64,000 bases of DNA, from positions 124,001-188,000 of the forward strand of contig NZ_MPKW01000018.1 of NCBI RefSeq assembly GCF_009729415.1, given 5' to 3'. Made by a program: the position numbers and the translations under genes. The notes under the pieces were generated by a model, which saw only the letters and a list, made by a program, of their open reading frames with translations, made no database searches and was not told the origin of the DNA. Shown here piece by piece: positions 10,862 through 22,984 of this stretch (position 1 is its first letter; each line of letters opens with the position of its first letter). Origin of the DNA: Mycolicibacterium sp. CBMA 234 (GTDB taxonomy: Bacteria > Actinomycetota > Actinomycetes > Mycobacteriales > Mycobacteriaceae).

Positions 10862-11670
10862 GCGCGAGCTCCGATCCACATAGCCGCGCCGATCACGGCG
10901 ACCATCCCGATAATCCACATCGCCATGCCCTCGGGCGCGGGGCCGAAGCCGCCGAGGCCGTAGCCGCCCTGGCTGCGGGCGTTCGCCGTCTCGTGGACGT
11001 AGGCGACGATGTCGCGCTTCTCTTCCGACGTCAGCTGACGGTCCGAGAACTTGGGCATGTTCTGCGGGCCAGTGAGCATGGCGGTGTACACCTGCGCCGG
11101 CACCTCAGCAGCCTTGCCAAGGTCGGGCGCGTACTTGCCCGACGACAGGGCGCCGCCCTTACCGGTGAAGTTGTGGCACGACGCGCAGTTCAGGCGGAAC
11201 AGGTCGCCACCGCGGGCGACGTTGTCACCGATGAACGAGTGCTGGTCGATCTTGCCGTTGGCGTCGCGCGGCACCTGGGGGCCGCCGCCGTTTGCCTGGA
11301 TGTAGGCGCCGAGGGCGTCGATCTGGTGCTCGTCGAACGCCGGGTCCTTGCGGGGCGCCTGGGCCTCACCGCGCATGGCGGGCATGCGGCCGGAGGAGAC
11401 CTGGAAGTACACCGCCGCGTCGCCGACGCCGATAAGGCTCGGGCCGCGGTCGGCCACGCCCTGCAGGTTGGCGCCGTGGCAGGAGACGCAGGAAGTTTCG
11501 AACAGCTGCTTACCGGTCCGCAGCAAGGCCAGCTGCGACTCGTCGGCAACCGCGACCTGGGGTCGCGGCGTCAGGGTGGCCGCGAGACCACCAGCGACGA
11601 GAAGCCCAAACAGCAGCAGCGTTGCTGCTGAGATGCGCCGGTTTAACCGACGTCGGGACTTGCTGGTCAT
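10858..11670 (-). CDS. qcrC: Dihaem cytochrome c subunit of the bcc complex
   Basis: QcrC (270 residues) replaces soluble cytochrome c by carrying electrons straight to the aa3 oxidase. Two haem-binding CxxCH motifs (CVSCHG, CASCHN) are present in two cytochrome c domains. An N-terminal signal-anchor and a C-terminal membrane segment ([17 protein letters not shown]) flank them. I start at ATG 11670 because AAGGGG lies 6 nt upstream; further upstream in-frame ATGs have no such site. ctaE precedes it in the same operon. Confidence 0.93.
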   Translation of the reverse strand: MTSKSRRRLNRRISAATLLLFGLLVAGGLAATLTPRPQVAVADESQLALLRTGKQLFETSCVSCHGANLQGVADRGPSLIGVGDAAVYFQVSSGRMPAMRGEAQAPRKDPAFDEHQIDALGAYIQANGGGPQVPRDANGKIDQHSFIGDNVARGGDLFRLNCASCHNFTGKGGALSSGKYAPDLGKAAEVPAQVYTAMLTGPQNMPKFSDRQLTSEEKRDIVAYVHETANARSQGGYGLGGFGPAPEGMAMWIIGMVAVIGAAMWIGARA

Positions 11671-11720
11671 CGAACCCCTTCTCATCGACGAGTTAGCCAT
11701 CAGACGCATCGGCGAGCCGA

Positions 11721-13492
<1,772 letters not shown>

Positions 13493-15369
13493 CCGCTCGG
13501 TCTGTTGGGCCGCCACCCGGGCCGACCGGGCGGTGGCGGCCCACTCGGCCCAGCGGCCGGCCGCGGTGATCGGCGTGCAGTACCCGGCGTCGGACTGCGC
13601 TTCGGTACGGACGATCCGTACTCCGGGGGCGGACAGCCACCGCGCGATCAACGCCGCCTCCTCGACCGGCGCTCCGCCCAACGGCTGCTGCGACGTCAGG
13701 ATCACTTGCGCCGCAGCGGATATCGCGTCGACCACTGGCATCGGTGGGACCCGTCGTGGTGCATTGCCGGCAGCGGCCAACTGGCCGTATCGGACCACGA
13801 CCAGATGCCAGCCGCCGGCGCCGTCGGGCCGGGCCGCCACCAGTTCGGGCAGCGCGGTCAGAGCGCGCAGCCGCTGTCCGCGCCAGAGCCCGTCGATAGC
13901 TGTCGCGGCGTGGTCGCGTAGGCGCGCCGCGGTCTCGTAGCGGCCGTCGGTGGCCAACGCCGCGACCTGGTCCAGCGCCGCGGCGATAGCAGAATTGTCA
14001 ACGCCGGCAACGTTTTCCGTAGCTCTGCTGGCGAATTCGACATAGGCGTCGGCCGTGATGTCACGCGGTGCCGGGCACGGGGAAAGCTCCCGTTCCGGGC
14101 ACTTTGGCCCGTGTTTGGCGGCCCGCGCCAGTCGCGTCGTGCAGGTCCGTACACCGGTGAACCGGGCCAACAATGCGGCGGCGTAGACCGCGTCGGCATG
14201 GGCCCGGAAAGGGCCGACGGCCTGGTCGTGTCGTGGTGCGCGCACCACCGAAAAGCGGGGGAAGGCCTCCTCGGTGAGGACCACCCACCACCAGCGGCGC
14301 GGGGCCTTCGAGCGCCGGTTGTACGGCGGGGCGTGCGCGGCCAGCAGCCGCAATTCGCGTACCCCGGCCTCCAGCTCATGGGCGCACTCGACGTGGTCGA
14401 CCCGGATGGCCAGCGATGCCATCTCTTTCATCCGGGCGCGCGGGTCGGCGCCGGTGAAGTACTGCCGGACCCGGCGGCGCAGATCGACTGCGGTGCCGAC
14501 GTAGAGCACTTCCTCCGATGGGCCACGAAACAGGTAGACGCCGGGCGTATGCGGCAGGGCATCTGCCAGGCGCCGGTTGCGGCGCTGCGCCGGGCTCACG
14601 TCGGGTAGATAGCCGCGCAGCTCGGCCAGCGTGTGCACGCCCTGATTGCCGATGCGCTCCAACAGCCCGTGCAGTACATCGACGGTGGCGCGGGCATCGT
14701 CGAGGGCGCGGTGGGTGGGCGTGGTGGTGGCACGAAACAACCGCGCCATCTCGGACAGCCGGACGCTGGGCGCCTCCTCGCGCGTCAGCACGCGGCGGGC
14801 CAGCTTGACCGTGCACAGCACCGGGGGATTGGGCCAGGGCAGTTGAGCCCGCTCGGCCGCCGCGCGCAGGAAGCCGATGTCGAAGCCGGCGTTGTGGGCG
14901 ACCAGTACGGCGCCGCGGCAGAACTCCAGAAACGCGGGCAGCACGGACTCGATCCGCGGGGCGTCGCACACCATGGCGGTGGTGATGCCGGTCAGCTGCA
15001 CGATCTGGGGCGGGATGGCGCGGCCCGGATCGACCAAAGTGGCCAATTCGCCGATGATCTCGCCGCCGCGCACCTTGACCGCGCCGATCTCGGTGATGGC
15101 GTCCCAGCCGCCGCCGGAGCCGTCCGCGCGGGCCCGGCCACCGGTGGTTTCCAGGTCGACCACCACGAACGTGGTATCCCGCAGCAACGCCTCGTCGAGG
15201 TCGAATGCCAGCTGTTCGGTGGCGCTGCCGGAGGCCATGACGTGACAGTAGGGGCCGGCACCGACAAGAAATCTCATCGATGTCATTCCGTGACCGGCAG
15301 GCCGGTTTTGAGCCGTTTTCTGTCGGTGGGCGTCGCTAGCGTGCGGTTCAAAGATGAAAGGAGCCAGAG

Positions 15370-15609
15370 ATGAAGTTCGACAACGAGCCGGTGAAAATCG
15401 ACTGCGACGACTGCGCGGTGCGTGGTCCGGGCTGCGGTGACTGCGTCGTCAGCGTTTTGCTGGGTGTGCCCGAAACTTTGTTGGAGGACGAGCGCCGGGC
15501 GCTGGAAGTGCTCGCCGACGCCGGCCTCGCGCCGCGACTGCGGCTGGTGCCGATCGGGCGCCCTAAGGGTCAAGTCGGGCCTACGTCAAGTGCTACAGGC
15601 GTAGCGTGA
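15370..15609 (+). CDS. Small cysteine-pair protein
   Basis: The gene encodes 79 residues and follows AAAGGAG, one of the clearest ribosome sites in the window. The N-terminal half contains CDDC and CGDC (C12, C15, C22, C25), a Cx2Cx6Cx2C pattern that could bind zinc or a cluster, then an amphipathic helix ([19 protein letters not shown]). A TAGCGT hexamer at 15337-15342 may be its -10. It is divergent from the exonuclease gene and precedes the RipC gene. I recall similar short proteins in other mycobacteria at this position, but know no function. Confidence 0.75.
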   Translation: MKFDNEPVKIDCDDCAVRGPGCGDCVVSVLLGVPETLLEDERRALEVLADAGLAPRLRLVPIGRPKGQVGPTSSATGVA

Positions 15610-15762
15610 CGACTCTCACATTGTGATGCTGGTTAACGGGATCGGGGGGCGGGCTGATAGATTGGCCATTCCCGTTGGACAACGCCGATGCCGTTTCGTA
15701 ACCTATTTGAGACCTGACTGAGTTCGAAGCGGCTCGAACCCGCAGTTGAAGGACGCGAAATC

Positions 15763-16902
15763 TTGAGCTTCCACCGCACACACCGCACCAAATGCGGTCT
15801 TAAACGACCAGTAGCCGGTGCGATCGCGGGGCTCACCATACTTGGCAGTGCATTTGCGAGCAACGTGATGGCCGATCCGGCCGACGACGCCGTAGCAAAG
15901 CTCCATGAGCTGTCGCGCCAGGCGGAGCAGACCACCGAGGCCATGCACGCCGCGCAGCTGGATCTCGACAAGAAGCTGGCCGCCGTCAAGACTGCCGACG
16001 CTAAGCACGACGCCGCCGCCGTGGCCGCCGAAGCGGCCGAGGGCGAGCTGGCTACCTACCAAACTTCCGTCGACAAGATTGCTGCAGCCCAATACATGGG
16101 TGGCCGGACCGACGGCGTCGACGCCATCCTGACCGCGGATTCCCCGCAGGGCCTGATCGACCAGCTGTCGGTCCAGCGCGTGATGGCCACCGAGATGTCG
16201 GCGCAGATGTCGAGCTTCCACAACGCGTCCGACACGGCTACCAAGGCCGAGGCCGACTCGGCCAAGCTGGCTTCCGACGCGAAGACCGCCGCCGAGCAGG
16301 CCGCCGCGGTGCGTGCCGATCTGCAGTCCAAGCAAAGCAAGCTGCAGGTGCAGATCGCCATCGTGAAGTCCCGTTACACGGCCCTGACGCCGAGTCAGCG
16401 CGAGGCGTTGGCGGCACTTCCGCCGGCTCCGGCGGCCCCGCCCGCTCCGCTGCCGAACGCTGCACCGCCGGCTCCGGGTGACGATCCCTCGATCAACGCC
16501 TCCGGCCCCAACCCGCCCGCTGAGGCCGTCCCGGCGCCTTCGGACAATGGCGGCACGGCTGCCGGCGCCATTGCGGTGCAGGCCGCGCTGACCCGAATCG
16601 GCGACCCGTATGTCTGGGGTGCCGCCGGCCCCGGCCAGTTCGACTGCTCCGGCCTGGTGATGTGGGCGTTCCAGCAGGCCGGTATCTCGCTGCCACATTC
16701 GAGCTACGCGCAGGCCGCCGGTGGACAGGCGGTATCGCGCGACCAGATGCAGCCCGGTGACGTCGTGACCTACTACTCCGACGCCTCGCACGTGGGCATC
16801 TACATCGGCGACGGCATGATGGTCCACGCCTCGACGTTCGGCGTGCCCGTGCGTGTGGCACCGGTCGACAACGCGCCGATCTACAACGTTCGTCGCTACT
16901 GA
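15763..16902 (+). CDS. ripC: NlpC/P60 peptidoglycan endopeptidase (RipC-like, Rv2190c homologue)
   Basis: This secreted protein of 379 residues is expected to cut stem-peptide bonds in peptidoglycan. It has an N-terminal signal peptide (cleavage near SNVMADPADD), a long coiled coil (about residues 40-215), a Pro/Ala linker and a C-terminal NlpC/P60 domain. The catalytic residues appear as C295 (FDCSGLV), H343 (SHVGIY) and H355 (MVHAS). Coiled coil plus NlpC/P60 is the layout of RipC, which is activated by FtsEX in mycobacteria. It starts at TTG 15763 with GAAGGA ten bases upstream. The next gene overlaps its stop. Confidence 0.88.
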   Translation: MSFHRTHRTKCGLKRPVAGAIAGLTILGSAFASNVMADPADDAVAKLHELSRQAEQTTEAMHAAQLDLDKKLAAVKTADAKHDAAAVAAEAAEGELATYQTSVDKIAAAQYMGGRTDGVDAILTADSPQGLIDQLSVQRVMATEMSAQMSSFHNASDTATKAEADSAKLASDAKTAAEQAAAVRADLQSKQSKLQVQIAIVKSRYTALTPSQREALAALPPAPAAPPAPLPNAAPPAPGDDPSINASGPNPPAEAVPAPSDNGGTAAGAIAVQAALTRIGDPYVWGAAGPGQFDCSGLVMWAFQQAGISLPHSSYAQAAGGQAVSRDQMQPGDVVTYYSDASHVGIYIGDGMMVHASTFGVPVRVAPVDNAPIYNVRRY

Positions 16903-17708
16903 GCCTCTCTCGTCGCGCCGTTCTTGGCCTGCTGGCCGCAGACGCCGTCGCAGCCGTTGTTGTCCTCCGTCGCGGCCGCACGGCCGAAACCCCGGTAACG
17001 GCGCCGTCGGCTGCGCCACAGCCACACCCACAGCCGGCCGCGCCGACCACCATCCCGCTGGCTGACGGTCGCACCGTCGAACTCCTCGCCCTGGATGCCG
17101 GCTCGACCCTGCCGGCCCGGATCACCGGTGAACTTGCGGGCGCCGTCGCCGCAATCACCGCATTCTGGGGCGACGACTGGCGTCGTCAGATCACCATCGT
17201 GACCACCGGCACCGACGAGGAATTCCGGGCGCTGGCCGGTGGGAAAGAAGAGTTCGCGGCGGCGACCACCGTCGACCGCATCGTGTTCGCTCCGGGCGCC
17301 ACCGCGATGGGTCCCGGTGCCCTGCGAATCGTGTTGCGGCATGAGCTTTTTCACTACGCCTCCCGCTCGGTGACGGCCGCCGACGCGCCATGGTGCCTCA
17401 CCGAGGGCGTCGCCGACTATGTCAGCCGTCCGCGCACGCCGCTGCCGGCGCCGGCAGACATGGCGGTGCTGCCCACCGACACCGATTTCGAGGTCACCGG
17501 GCCGGCGCTGTCGTTGGCCTATGACCGGGCGTGGTGGTTCGCCCGGTTCGTCGGCGCGCAGTTCGGCGATCCGGTGTTGCGGAAGCTGTATCTGACCGCG
17601 TGTGGCGCCGGCCATCCCGACCTCGACATCGCGCTGGCCGACACCCTTGGTCTCGATCGCGACGCGCTGACCGCTGCATGGCAGCGGTGGCTTGCCGGCC
17701 GGGGCTGA
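16899..17708 (+). CDS. Secreted gluzincin-like protease (Rv2189c homologue), probable CTG start
   Basis: The open frame runs back to the ripC stop without any ATG, GTG or TTG before 17199, yet the coding signal clearly begins earlier. Starting at CTG 16899 gives 269 residues beginning MSLSRRAVLGLLA, a signal peptide with an SRR twin-arginine look, a Pro-rich linker and a peptidase-MA-like domain. The zinc motif is H148-E-L-F-H152 with a downstream TEGVADY glutamate (E169). The CTG overlaps the ripC TGA by 4 nt (CTGA), the same coupling used elsewhere here with ATGA and GTGA. Protease activity is inferred from the motif only. Confidence 0.7.
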   Translation: MSLSRRAVLGLLAADAVAAVVVLRRGRTAETPVTAPSAAPQPHPQPAAPTTIPLADGRTVELLALDAGSTLPARITGELAGAVAAITAFWGDDWRRQITIVTTGTDEEFRALAGGKEEFAAATTVDRIVFAPGATAMGPGALRIVLRHELFHYASRSVTAADAPWCLTEGVADYVSRPRTPLPAPADMAVLPTDTDFEVTGPALSLAYDRAWWFARFVGAQFGDPVLRKLYLTACGAGHPDLDIALADTLGLDRDALTAAWQRWLAGRG

Positions 17709-17726
17709 CGCGATAGCCTGACCGCG

Positions 17727-18854
17727 ATGTCCCGGGTGCTGCTGTTGACCAATGATTTTCCGCCCCGCCGCGGCGGTATCCAGTCGTATCTGGAGAGCCT
17801 CGTCGGCGAGCTGCTGGTCCGCGGGTCACATGAGCTGACGGTGTACGCGCCGAAGTGGAAGGGCGCCTCGGAGTACGACGCTTCCGCGGGATATGAGGTC
17901 GTCCGGCACCCGACGACGCTGATGCTGCCCGAACCGTCCGTCGCGACGCGGATGCGCAAGCTCATCACCGAGCACCAGATCGACACCGTGTGGTTCGGCG
18001 CGGCGGCTCCGCTGGCGCTCTTGGCCCCGCTGGCCCGCGACGCCGGGGCCACCCGCGTGGTGGCCAGCACACACGGCCACGAAGTGGGTTGGTCGATGCT
18101 GCCGGTAGCGCGAAATGCCTTGCGGCACATCGGAAACAACACGGACATCGTGACGTTCGTCAGTCACTACACACGCAAGCGGTTCGCCGCGGCGTTCGGG
18201 CCTGAAGCGGCCCTGGAATACCTGTCGCCCGGCGTGGACGTCGACCGGTTCGTCCCCGACGAGGTGGCCCGAGCCGAGCTGCGCGCCCGCTACGGGCTGG
18301 GGCAGCGGCCGGTGATCGTGTGCCTGTCCCGTCTGGTGCCGCGCAAGGGCCAGGACATGCTGATCCGGGCGCTGCCCATGATCCGGGACCGGATCGACGG
18401 TGCCGCGCTGGTGATCGTCGGCAACGGGCCGTACCGGGACGAGCTGCAGAAGTTGGTGCAGCGTTTTGGCGTCGCCGACCATGTGGTGTTCACCGGCGGC
18501 GTGCCGGGCGACGAGCTTCCGGCCCACCACGCGATGGCCGACGTGTTCGCCATGCCGTGCCGGACCCGGGGGAGCGGCCTGGACGTCGAGGGTTTGGGCA
18601 TCGTGTTCCTGGAGGCCTCGGCCTGCGGGGTGCCGGTGGTCGCCGGTAATTCCGGGGGCGCGCCCGAGACCGTCGTCGAAGGCAAGACCGGCCACGTGGT
18701 CGACGGTGGGGACGTCGTCGACATCGCTGAGGCCATCGGCGATATCTTGTCCGACCCGGACCGGGCCGCCGCGATGGGCGCCGCCGGCCGTCAGTTCGTC
18801 GTGGACAACTGGCAGTGGAACATGAAGGGCCGGCGGCTCGCCGAACTGCTCTGA
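17727..18854 (+). CDS. pimB: Phosphatidylinositol monomannoside alpha-mannosyltransferase
   Basis: This GT4 glycosyltransferase (375 residues) adds the second mannose to phosphatidylinositol monomannoside on the cytoplasmic face, using GDP-mannose. Seen: the N-terminal DFPPRRGGIQ loop, ASTHGHEVGW, LSRLVPRKGQDMLI in the second Rossmann domain and the EGLGIVFLEASACG donor-site motif. Position and length match M. tuberculosis Rv2188c (PimB', now PimB). PIM2 is the precursor of LM and LAM, so it works with the mannosyltransferases encoded later in the window. Confidence 0.92.
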   Translation: MSRVLLLTNDFPPRRGGIQSYLESLVGELLVRGSHELTVYAPKWKGASEYDASAGYEVVRHPTTLMLPEPSVATRMRKLITEHQIDTVWFGAAAPLALLAPLARDAGATRVVASTHGHEVGWSMLPVARNALRHIGNNTDIVTFVSHYTRKRFAAAFGPEAALEYLSPGVDVDRFVPDEVARAELRARYGLGQRPVIVCLSRLVPRKGQDMLIRALPMIRDRIDGAALVIVGNGPYRDELQKLVQRFGVADHVVFTGGVPGDELPAHHAMADVFAMPCRTRGSGLDVEGLGIVFLEASACGVPVVAGNSGGAPETVVEGKTGHVVDGGDVVDIAEAIGDILSDPDRAAAMGAAGRQFVVDNWQWNMKGRRLAELL

Positions 18855-18862
18855 TTCCTCGG

Positions 18863-18911
18863 GATTTGTGCACGATTTGGTGCGCTCAGCGGACCAAATC
18901 GTGCACAAATC
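18863..18911. terminator. Bidirectional hairpin carrying a dispersed palindromic arm
   Basis: A perfect 19-bp inverted repeat (18863-18881 and 18893-18911) with an 11-nt loop lies between the convergent pimB and fadD15 genes. The first 16 bases of its arm, GATTTGTGCACGATTT, are identical to the arm of the hairpin at 33266-33314. Confidence 0.75.
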
Positions 18912-18914
18912 GCT

Positions 18915-20702
18915 CTAGGAGTAGAGCGCCGCGATCTCGGCGGCGAACTTCTCGGCGACCACCTTGCGCTTGACCTTCAAGGTCGGTGTCAGCTCGCCGG
19001 TGTCCTCGGTGAAATCGACCGGCAGGATCCTGAACTTGCGGATGGCCTCGGCCTTGGACACCGTCTGGTTGGCGTCGTCGACAGCCTTCTGGATCTCGGC
19101 GATCAGCGCCGGGTCCTCGGCCAGGTCGCCGACGGACGCCCCGGCATCCTTGTTGTTGCGCTGCTTCCAGCCTTCGAAAGCCTCGGGATCGATGGTGATC
19201 AGCGCGGCGATGAACGGCTCCTGATCGCCGACGCACATGGCCTGGCTGATCAGCGGGTGCGCGCGCATGACGTCTTCCAGCGGCGCCGGGGCGACGTTCT
19301 TGCCGCCCGCGGTCACGATGATCTCCTTCTTGCGCCCGACGATCGACAGGTAGCCGTCGTCGTCGATGGCGCCGAGGTCGCCGGTGTGGAACCAGCCGTC
19401 GGTGAAGGCTTCGTCGGTGGCGGTCGGGTTGTTCCAGTAGCCGCCGTAGACCACGCCGCCGGACAGCAGGAGCTCACCGTCGTCGGCGATCCGCATGCTG
19501 TTGCCGGGCACCAGCCGGCCCACTGAACCGACGCGCAGCTCGCCGATCCGGTTGACGGTGATGGCCGCGCTGGTCTCGGTCAGGCCGTAGCCCTCGTAGA
19601 TGGTGACGCCGACGCCGCGGTAGAAGTGGCCCAGGCGGGCACCGAGCGGCGCGCCACCGGAGATAGCGCCGACGCAGTTGCCGCCGAGCGCGGCCTTGAG
19701 CTTGCCGTAGACGAGCTTGTCGAACACCGTGTGCTTGAGGTTGAGCAGCAGCCCGGCGCCCCCGGTGTCCTGCGCCTTGCTCCACTCGATGGCCGTGTCG
19801 GCGGCGATCTGGAAGATCTTGCCCTTGCCGTCGTTGCGGGCGTTCTGCTCGGCGGTGTTGTAGACCTTCTCGAACACGCGGGGCACCGACACCACGAGCG
19901 TCGGCTTGAACACCCCGAGGATCGGGACGAGGTTCTTGATGTCGCTGGTGAAGCCCAGCGTCACCTGGTTGCTGAATCCGGCCACCGCGACAGCCCGGGC
20001 CAGCACGTGCGCCAGCGGCAGGAACACCAGCAGCTTCTGGCCCTTGGCCAGCAGGTCGGGGAAGCAGGCCTTCACGCCGCGCAGCTCGGAGAGCAGGTTG
20101 GCGTGGGTCAGCTGGCAGCCCTTGGGGCGACCGGTGGTGCCGGAGGTGTAGATCAGGGTGGCCGGGTCGCTCGACTTGATCGCGGCGACGCGGGCTTCCA
20201 GCTCGGCGGGGTCCACTGAAGCGCCGGCTGCGGCCAGCTGATCCAAGGCTCCGTCGTCGATCACGAGGGCTTCGCTGAGCGCGGGCACCTCGGCGCGGAC
20301 CGACTCGATCTTGGCGGCGTGGCCGGCAGACTCGGCGATGGCGAGGACGGCGCCGGAGTCGGCCAGCACGTGCCGGATCTGGTCGGCAGCTGAGGTTTCG
20401 TAGATGGGCACTGTCACCGCGCCGATCGACAGGATCGCGAAGTCGATGATGGGCCACTCGTAACGCGTCGCGGACAGCAGCGCAACGCGGTCGCCGGCTT
20501 TGACGCCCTTGGCCATCAGACCGAGTGCGGTGGCCCGGACCTGGGCGGCGACCTGCGCGCTGGTGACGTCGGTCCAGGTGCCGTTCACCAGGCGCTGAAT
20601 GGCTACGTGGTTGGGGTCATCGCGCTCGAGGGAGTACACCGGGGCGACGACGCTGTCGTAGTCGCCGATGGTGAACGATGCGGGAACGCTGAACTCACGC
20701 AC
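18915..20702 (-). CDS. fadD15: Long-chain fatty-acid CoA ligase FadD15
   Basis: FadD15 (595 residues) activates fatty acids to acyl-CoA via an acyl-adenylate. AMP-binding motifs are [11 protein letters not shown] (P-loop), [19 protein letters not shown] and the hinge [17 protein letters not shown]. The closing region [12 protein letters not shown] matches long-chain acyl-CoA synthetases. It starts at GTG 20702 with AAAGG upstream. It is convergent with pimB, with a hairpin between them. Its place among glycerolipid and PIM genes fits supply of acyl-CoA for membrane lipids. Confidence 0.9.
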   Translation of the reverse strand: MREFSVPASFTIGDYDSVVAPVYSLERDDPNHVAIQRLVNGTWTDVTSAQVAAQVRATALGLMAKGVKAGDRVALLSATRYEWPIIDFAILSIGAVTVPIYETSAADQIRHVLADSGAVLAIAESAGHAAKIESVRAEVPALSEALVIDDGALDQLAAAGASVDPAELEARVAAIKSSDPATLIYTSGTTGRPKGCQLTHANLLSELRGVKACFPDLLAKGQKLLVFLPLAHVLARAVAVAGFSNQVTLGFTSDIKNLVPILGVFKPTLVVSVPRVFEKVYNTAEQNARNDGKGKIFQIAADTAIEWSKAQDTGGAGLLLNLKHTVFDKLVYGKLKAALGGNCVGAISGGAPLGARLGHFYRGVGVTIYEGYGLTETSAAITVNRIGELRVGSVGRLVPGNSMRIADDGELLLSGGVVYGGYWNNPTATDEAFTDGWFHTGDLGAIDDDGYLSIVGRKKEIIVTAGGKNVAPAPLEDVMRAHPLISQAMCVGDQEPFIAALITIDPEAFEGWKQRNNKDAGASVGDLAEDPALIAEIQKAVDDANQTVSKAEAIRKFRILPVDFTEDTGELTPTLKVKRKVVAEKFAAEIAALYS

Positions 20703-20803
20703 GGTATGCCTTTCGGGTCGTGGCAGTGCACTGACAGCAATGCCGTGCTCAGCGTAGTCGGGTGCTTCATCACACTGTGGGGGCGTATGTGAAGCTGGTG
20801 GGA

Positions 20804-21193
20804 ATGAACAGCATCCAGATCTCCGACGAGACCTTCGTGTGCGCCGACCCCGCCGACGTCGGTGCCGCGGTAGCGAACGAGAAAAGCTGGCGGCGGTGGT
20901 GGCCGGACTTGAAGCTGACGGTCGTTGAAGACCGCGGTCCGGCAGGGCAGCGGTGGACGGTGACGGGCGCGCTGACCGGCACGATGGAGGTCTGGTTGGA
21001 AGGCGTGATGGACGGCGTCGTTCTTCATTACTTTCTGCACGCGGAGCCGACGGGTGTATCCGGCGCCGACCTGGCTGAGCTGAACCTGCCCGAGATGATT
21101 CATCGTCGGCGCGTGGCCGGTAAGAACATGGCGTTCGAGATCAAGACCGACCTCGAGCGTTCCCGCCCGGTGGGCGTGTCGCGGCTGGCCTGA
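20804..21193 (+). CDS. SRPBCC-like polyketide cyclase family protein (Rv2186c homologue)
   Basis: The protein has 129 residues, exactly the length I recall for Rv2186c. A START/Bet v1-like pattern is suggested by [29 protein letters not shown] and HYFLHAEP followed by a C-terminal helix ([20 protein letters not shown]). I start at ATG 20804 by that comparison; the frame is open further upstream. A second SRPBCC protein follows. Ligand unknown; a hydrophobic or lipid ligand is typical for the fold. Confidence 0.75.
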   Translation: MNSIQISDETFVCADPADVGAAVANEKSWRRWWPDLKLTVVEDRGPAGQRWTVTGALTGTMEVWLEGVMDGVVLHYFLHAEPTGVSGADLAELNLPEMIHRRRVAGKNMAFEIKTDLERSRPVGVSRLA

Positions 21194-21300
21194 GAGTCCG
21201 CATCACCCCGCCCGCGGCAGGCGCTGGCGGTACATTGAGAGCTCGGCAGACGGGCGCCCCTGACGCCTGAGCCAGCATCGCTAACTCGGGAAGTGAGCAC

Positions 21301-21738
21301 GTGGCGGACAAGACTGCGCAGACCATCTACATCGACGCCGACCCGGCGACCGTGATGGACGTCATCGCTGACATCGGCTCGTACCCCGACTGGGTCGCCG
21401 AATACCCGGAGACCGAGGTCCTCGACGTCTACCCCGACGGCAGCCCGAAGACGGCCCGGATGGTGCTCGACGCGACGGTGCTCAGGGACACCATGGTGTT
21501 CGCCTACGAATGGCCGGCCGACCGTCGGTCGGTGAGCTGGTCCTTGGTTTCGAGCTCCCTGCTCAAGGCCCTCGATGGCACATATCGCTTGTCGCCCAAG
21601 GGTTCCGGCACCGAAGTGACGTACGAACTGTCGGTGGACCTGATCATCCCGATGATCGGGTTGCTCAAGCGAAAAGCGGAGCGACGGCTGACCGACACCG
21701 CGCTCAAGGATCTGAAGAAGCGAGTCGAGACTGAGTGA
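21301..21738 (+). CDS. SRPBCC (cyclase/dehydrase) family protein, TB16.3-like (Rv2185c homologue)
   Basis: The protein has 145 residues and a START-like layout: IYIDADPATVMDVIADIGSYPDW at the start (the PDW of coenzyme-binding cyclases), a beta sheet, and a C-terminal helix LKRKAERRLTDTALKDLKKR. GTG 21301 is preceded by GGGAAG. Its 3' end overlaps the start of the ATPase gene, so the two are probably co-translated. Function unknown; proteins of this fold bind hydrophobic ligands. Confidence 0.8.
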   Translation: MADKTAQTIYIDADPATVMDVIADIGSYPDWVAEYPETEVLDVYPDGSPKTARMVLDATVLRDTMVFAYEWPADRRSVSWSLVSSSLLKALDGTYRLSPKGSGTEVTYELSVDLIIPMIGLLKRKAERRLTDTALKDLKKRVETE

Positions 21739-22984
21739 GGCAGACCCTGCTGGGCGTGCCAGGATCAGTCTGTTCGTCGGTAAGGGTGGGGTAGGTAAAT
21801 CGACGGTGGCCACGGCCACCGCGGTGCGTGATGCGCGTAGCGGCCAGCGGGTGCTGATCGTCTCGACCGACCAGGCCCATTCCACCGGTGACGTGCTCGG
21901 TGCCGAGGTCGCCCCGACGGGGTTGCGCGAACCCACGCAGGTACCGGTCGACGAGGGCGCCGGCGTCTTCCTGGACGCCCTCGCGTTGGACACCCTGGCG
22001 CTGCTGGAGGCGCGCTGGCGCGAGGTGGCGGCGGTGCTGGTCGCCCGATTCCCAGATTCCGACGTGGGAGATATTGCCCCGGAAGAACTTTCGGCGCTGC
22101 CGGGGATTCAGGAAGTGCTGGGGCTGCACGAGGTCGCCGAGTTGGCAGATTCGGGCAATTGGGACCACGTGATCGTCGACTGTGCCTCGACGGCCGACGC
22201 GATGCGGATGCTGACCCTGCCGGCGGCGTTCGCGCTGTATCTCGAACGGGCCTGGCCCCGGCACCGGCGGCTGTCGGTGGGCCTGGCCGATGCCAAGACT
22301 GCAGCCATGGTCGCGCTGGTCGAGCGGCTCTCCGGCGCCACCGAGGCGCTCGGTGCGCTGCTCGACGAGCCGGACGTCACCGCGCACCTGGTGCTCACGC
22401 CCGAACGTGTGGTGGTGGCCGAGGCGGTGCGGACGCTGGCGTCGCTCACCCTGATGGGCGTGCACGTCTCTGAGCTGATCGTGAATCAGGTTCTGATCCA
22501 AGACGATTCGTTCGAATACGTGAACCTGCCCTCGCACCCGGCATTCGACTGGTACTCCGAGCGCATCGCCGAGCAGCGCACCATGCTCAGCGATCTGGAT
22601 GCTGCCGTCGGCGATGTGCGGCTGGTTCTTGTGCCGCACCTGGCCGGGGAGCCCATCGGACCGAAGGCGTTGGGGGAGCTGCTCGACGCGTCGCGGCTTC
22701 GGCACGGCGCCGCGCCGCCACCGCCGCCGCGCCCCATCGTGGACCGCGAATCGGGCTCAGGATTGGCCGCGGTGTATCGCCTGCGGATAGAATTGCCACA
22801 AATCGACCCGGAATCGCTGACTTTGGGTCGTGTCGACGACGACCTGATCATCGGCTCGGGCAGCACCCGACGCCGGGTCCCGTTGGCATCCGTCCTGCGC
22901 CGTTGCATCGTGACCGGCGCGTCGTTGCGCGGTAGCGAATTGACCGTCCGTTTTCGACCTGACCCGGAGGTGTGGCCCAAGTGA
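21731..22984 (+). CDS. ArsA/GET3-like P-loop ATPase (Rv2184c homologue), probable CTG start
   Basis: The deviant Walker A motif SLFVGKGGVGKST lies at 21767-21805, upstream of the first canonical start codon (GTG 21806), so translation must begin earlier. The only suitable in-frame codon is CTG 21731, giving MSEADPAGRARISLFVGKG and 417 residues. STDQAHSTGDVLG corresponds to the switch I motif of ArsA-type ATPases. The C-terminal third (about residues 335-417) forms a small beta domain like the alpha-crystallin-like end of bacterial ArsA homologues. It overlaps the preceding gene by 8 nt and the following one by 4 nt. Confidence 0.75.
   Translation: MSEADPAGRARISLFVGKGGVGKSTVATATAVRDARSGQRVLIVSTDQAHSTGDVLGAEVAPTGLREPTQVPVDEGAGVFLDALALDTLALLEARWREVAAVLVARFPDSDVGDIAPEELSALPGIQEVLGLHEVAELADSGNWDHVIVDCASTADAMRMLTLPAAFALYLERAWPRHRRLSVGLADAKTAAMVALVERLSGATEALGALLDEPDVTAHLVLTPERVVVAEAVRTLASLTLMGVHVSELIVNQVLIQDDSFEYVNLPSHPAFDWYSERIAEQRTMLSDLDAAVGDVRLVLVPHLAGEPIGPKALGELLDASRLRHGAAPPPPPRPIVDRESGSGLAAVYRLRIELPQIDPESLTLGRVDDDLIIGSGSTRRRVPLASVLRRCIVTGASLRGSELTVRFRPDPEVWPK

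Noticed and set aside
15610..15762. Possible c-di-AMP (ydaO) riboswitch upstream of the RipC gene
   Set aside because: Actinobacterial NlpC/P60 and rpf genes often have one, but I could not find its conserved blocks in this 150-bp leader; only GTTCGA/TCGAAC repeats are present.
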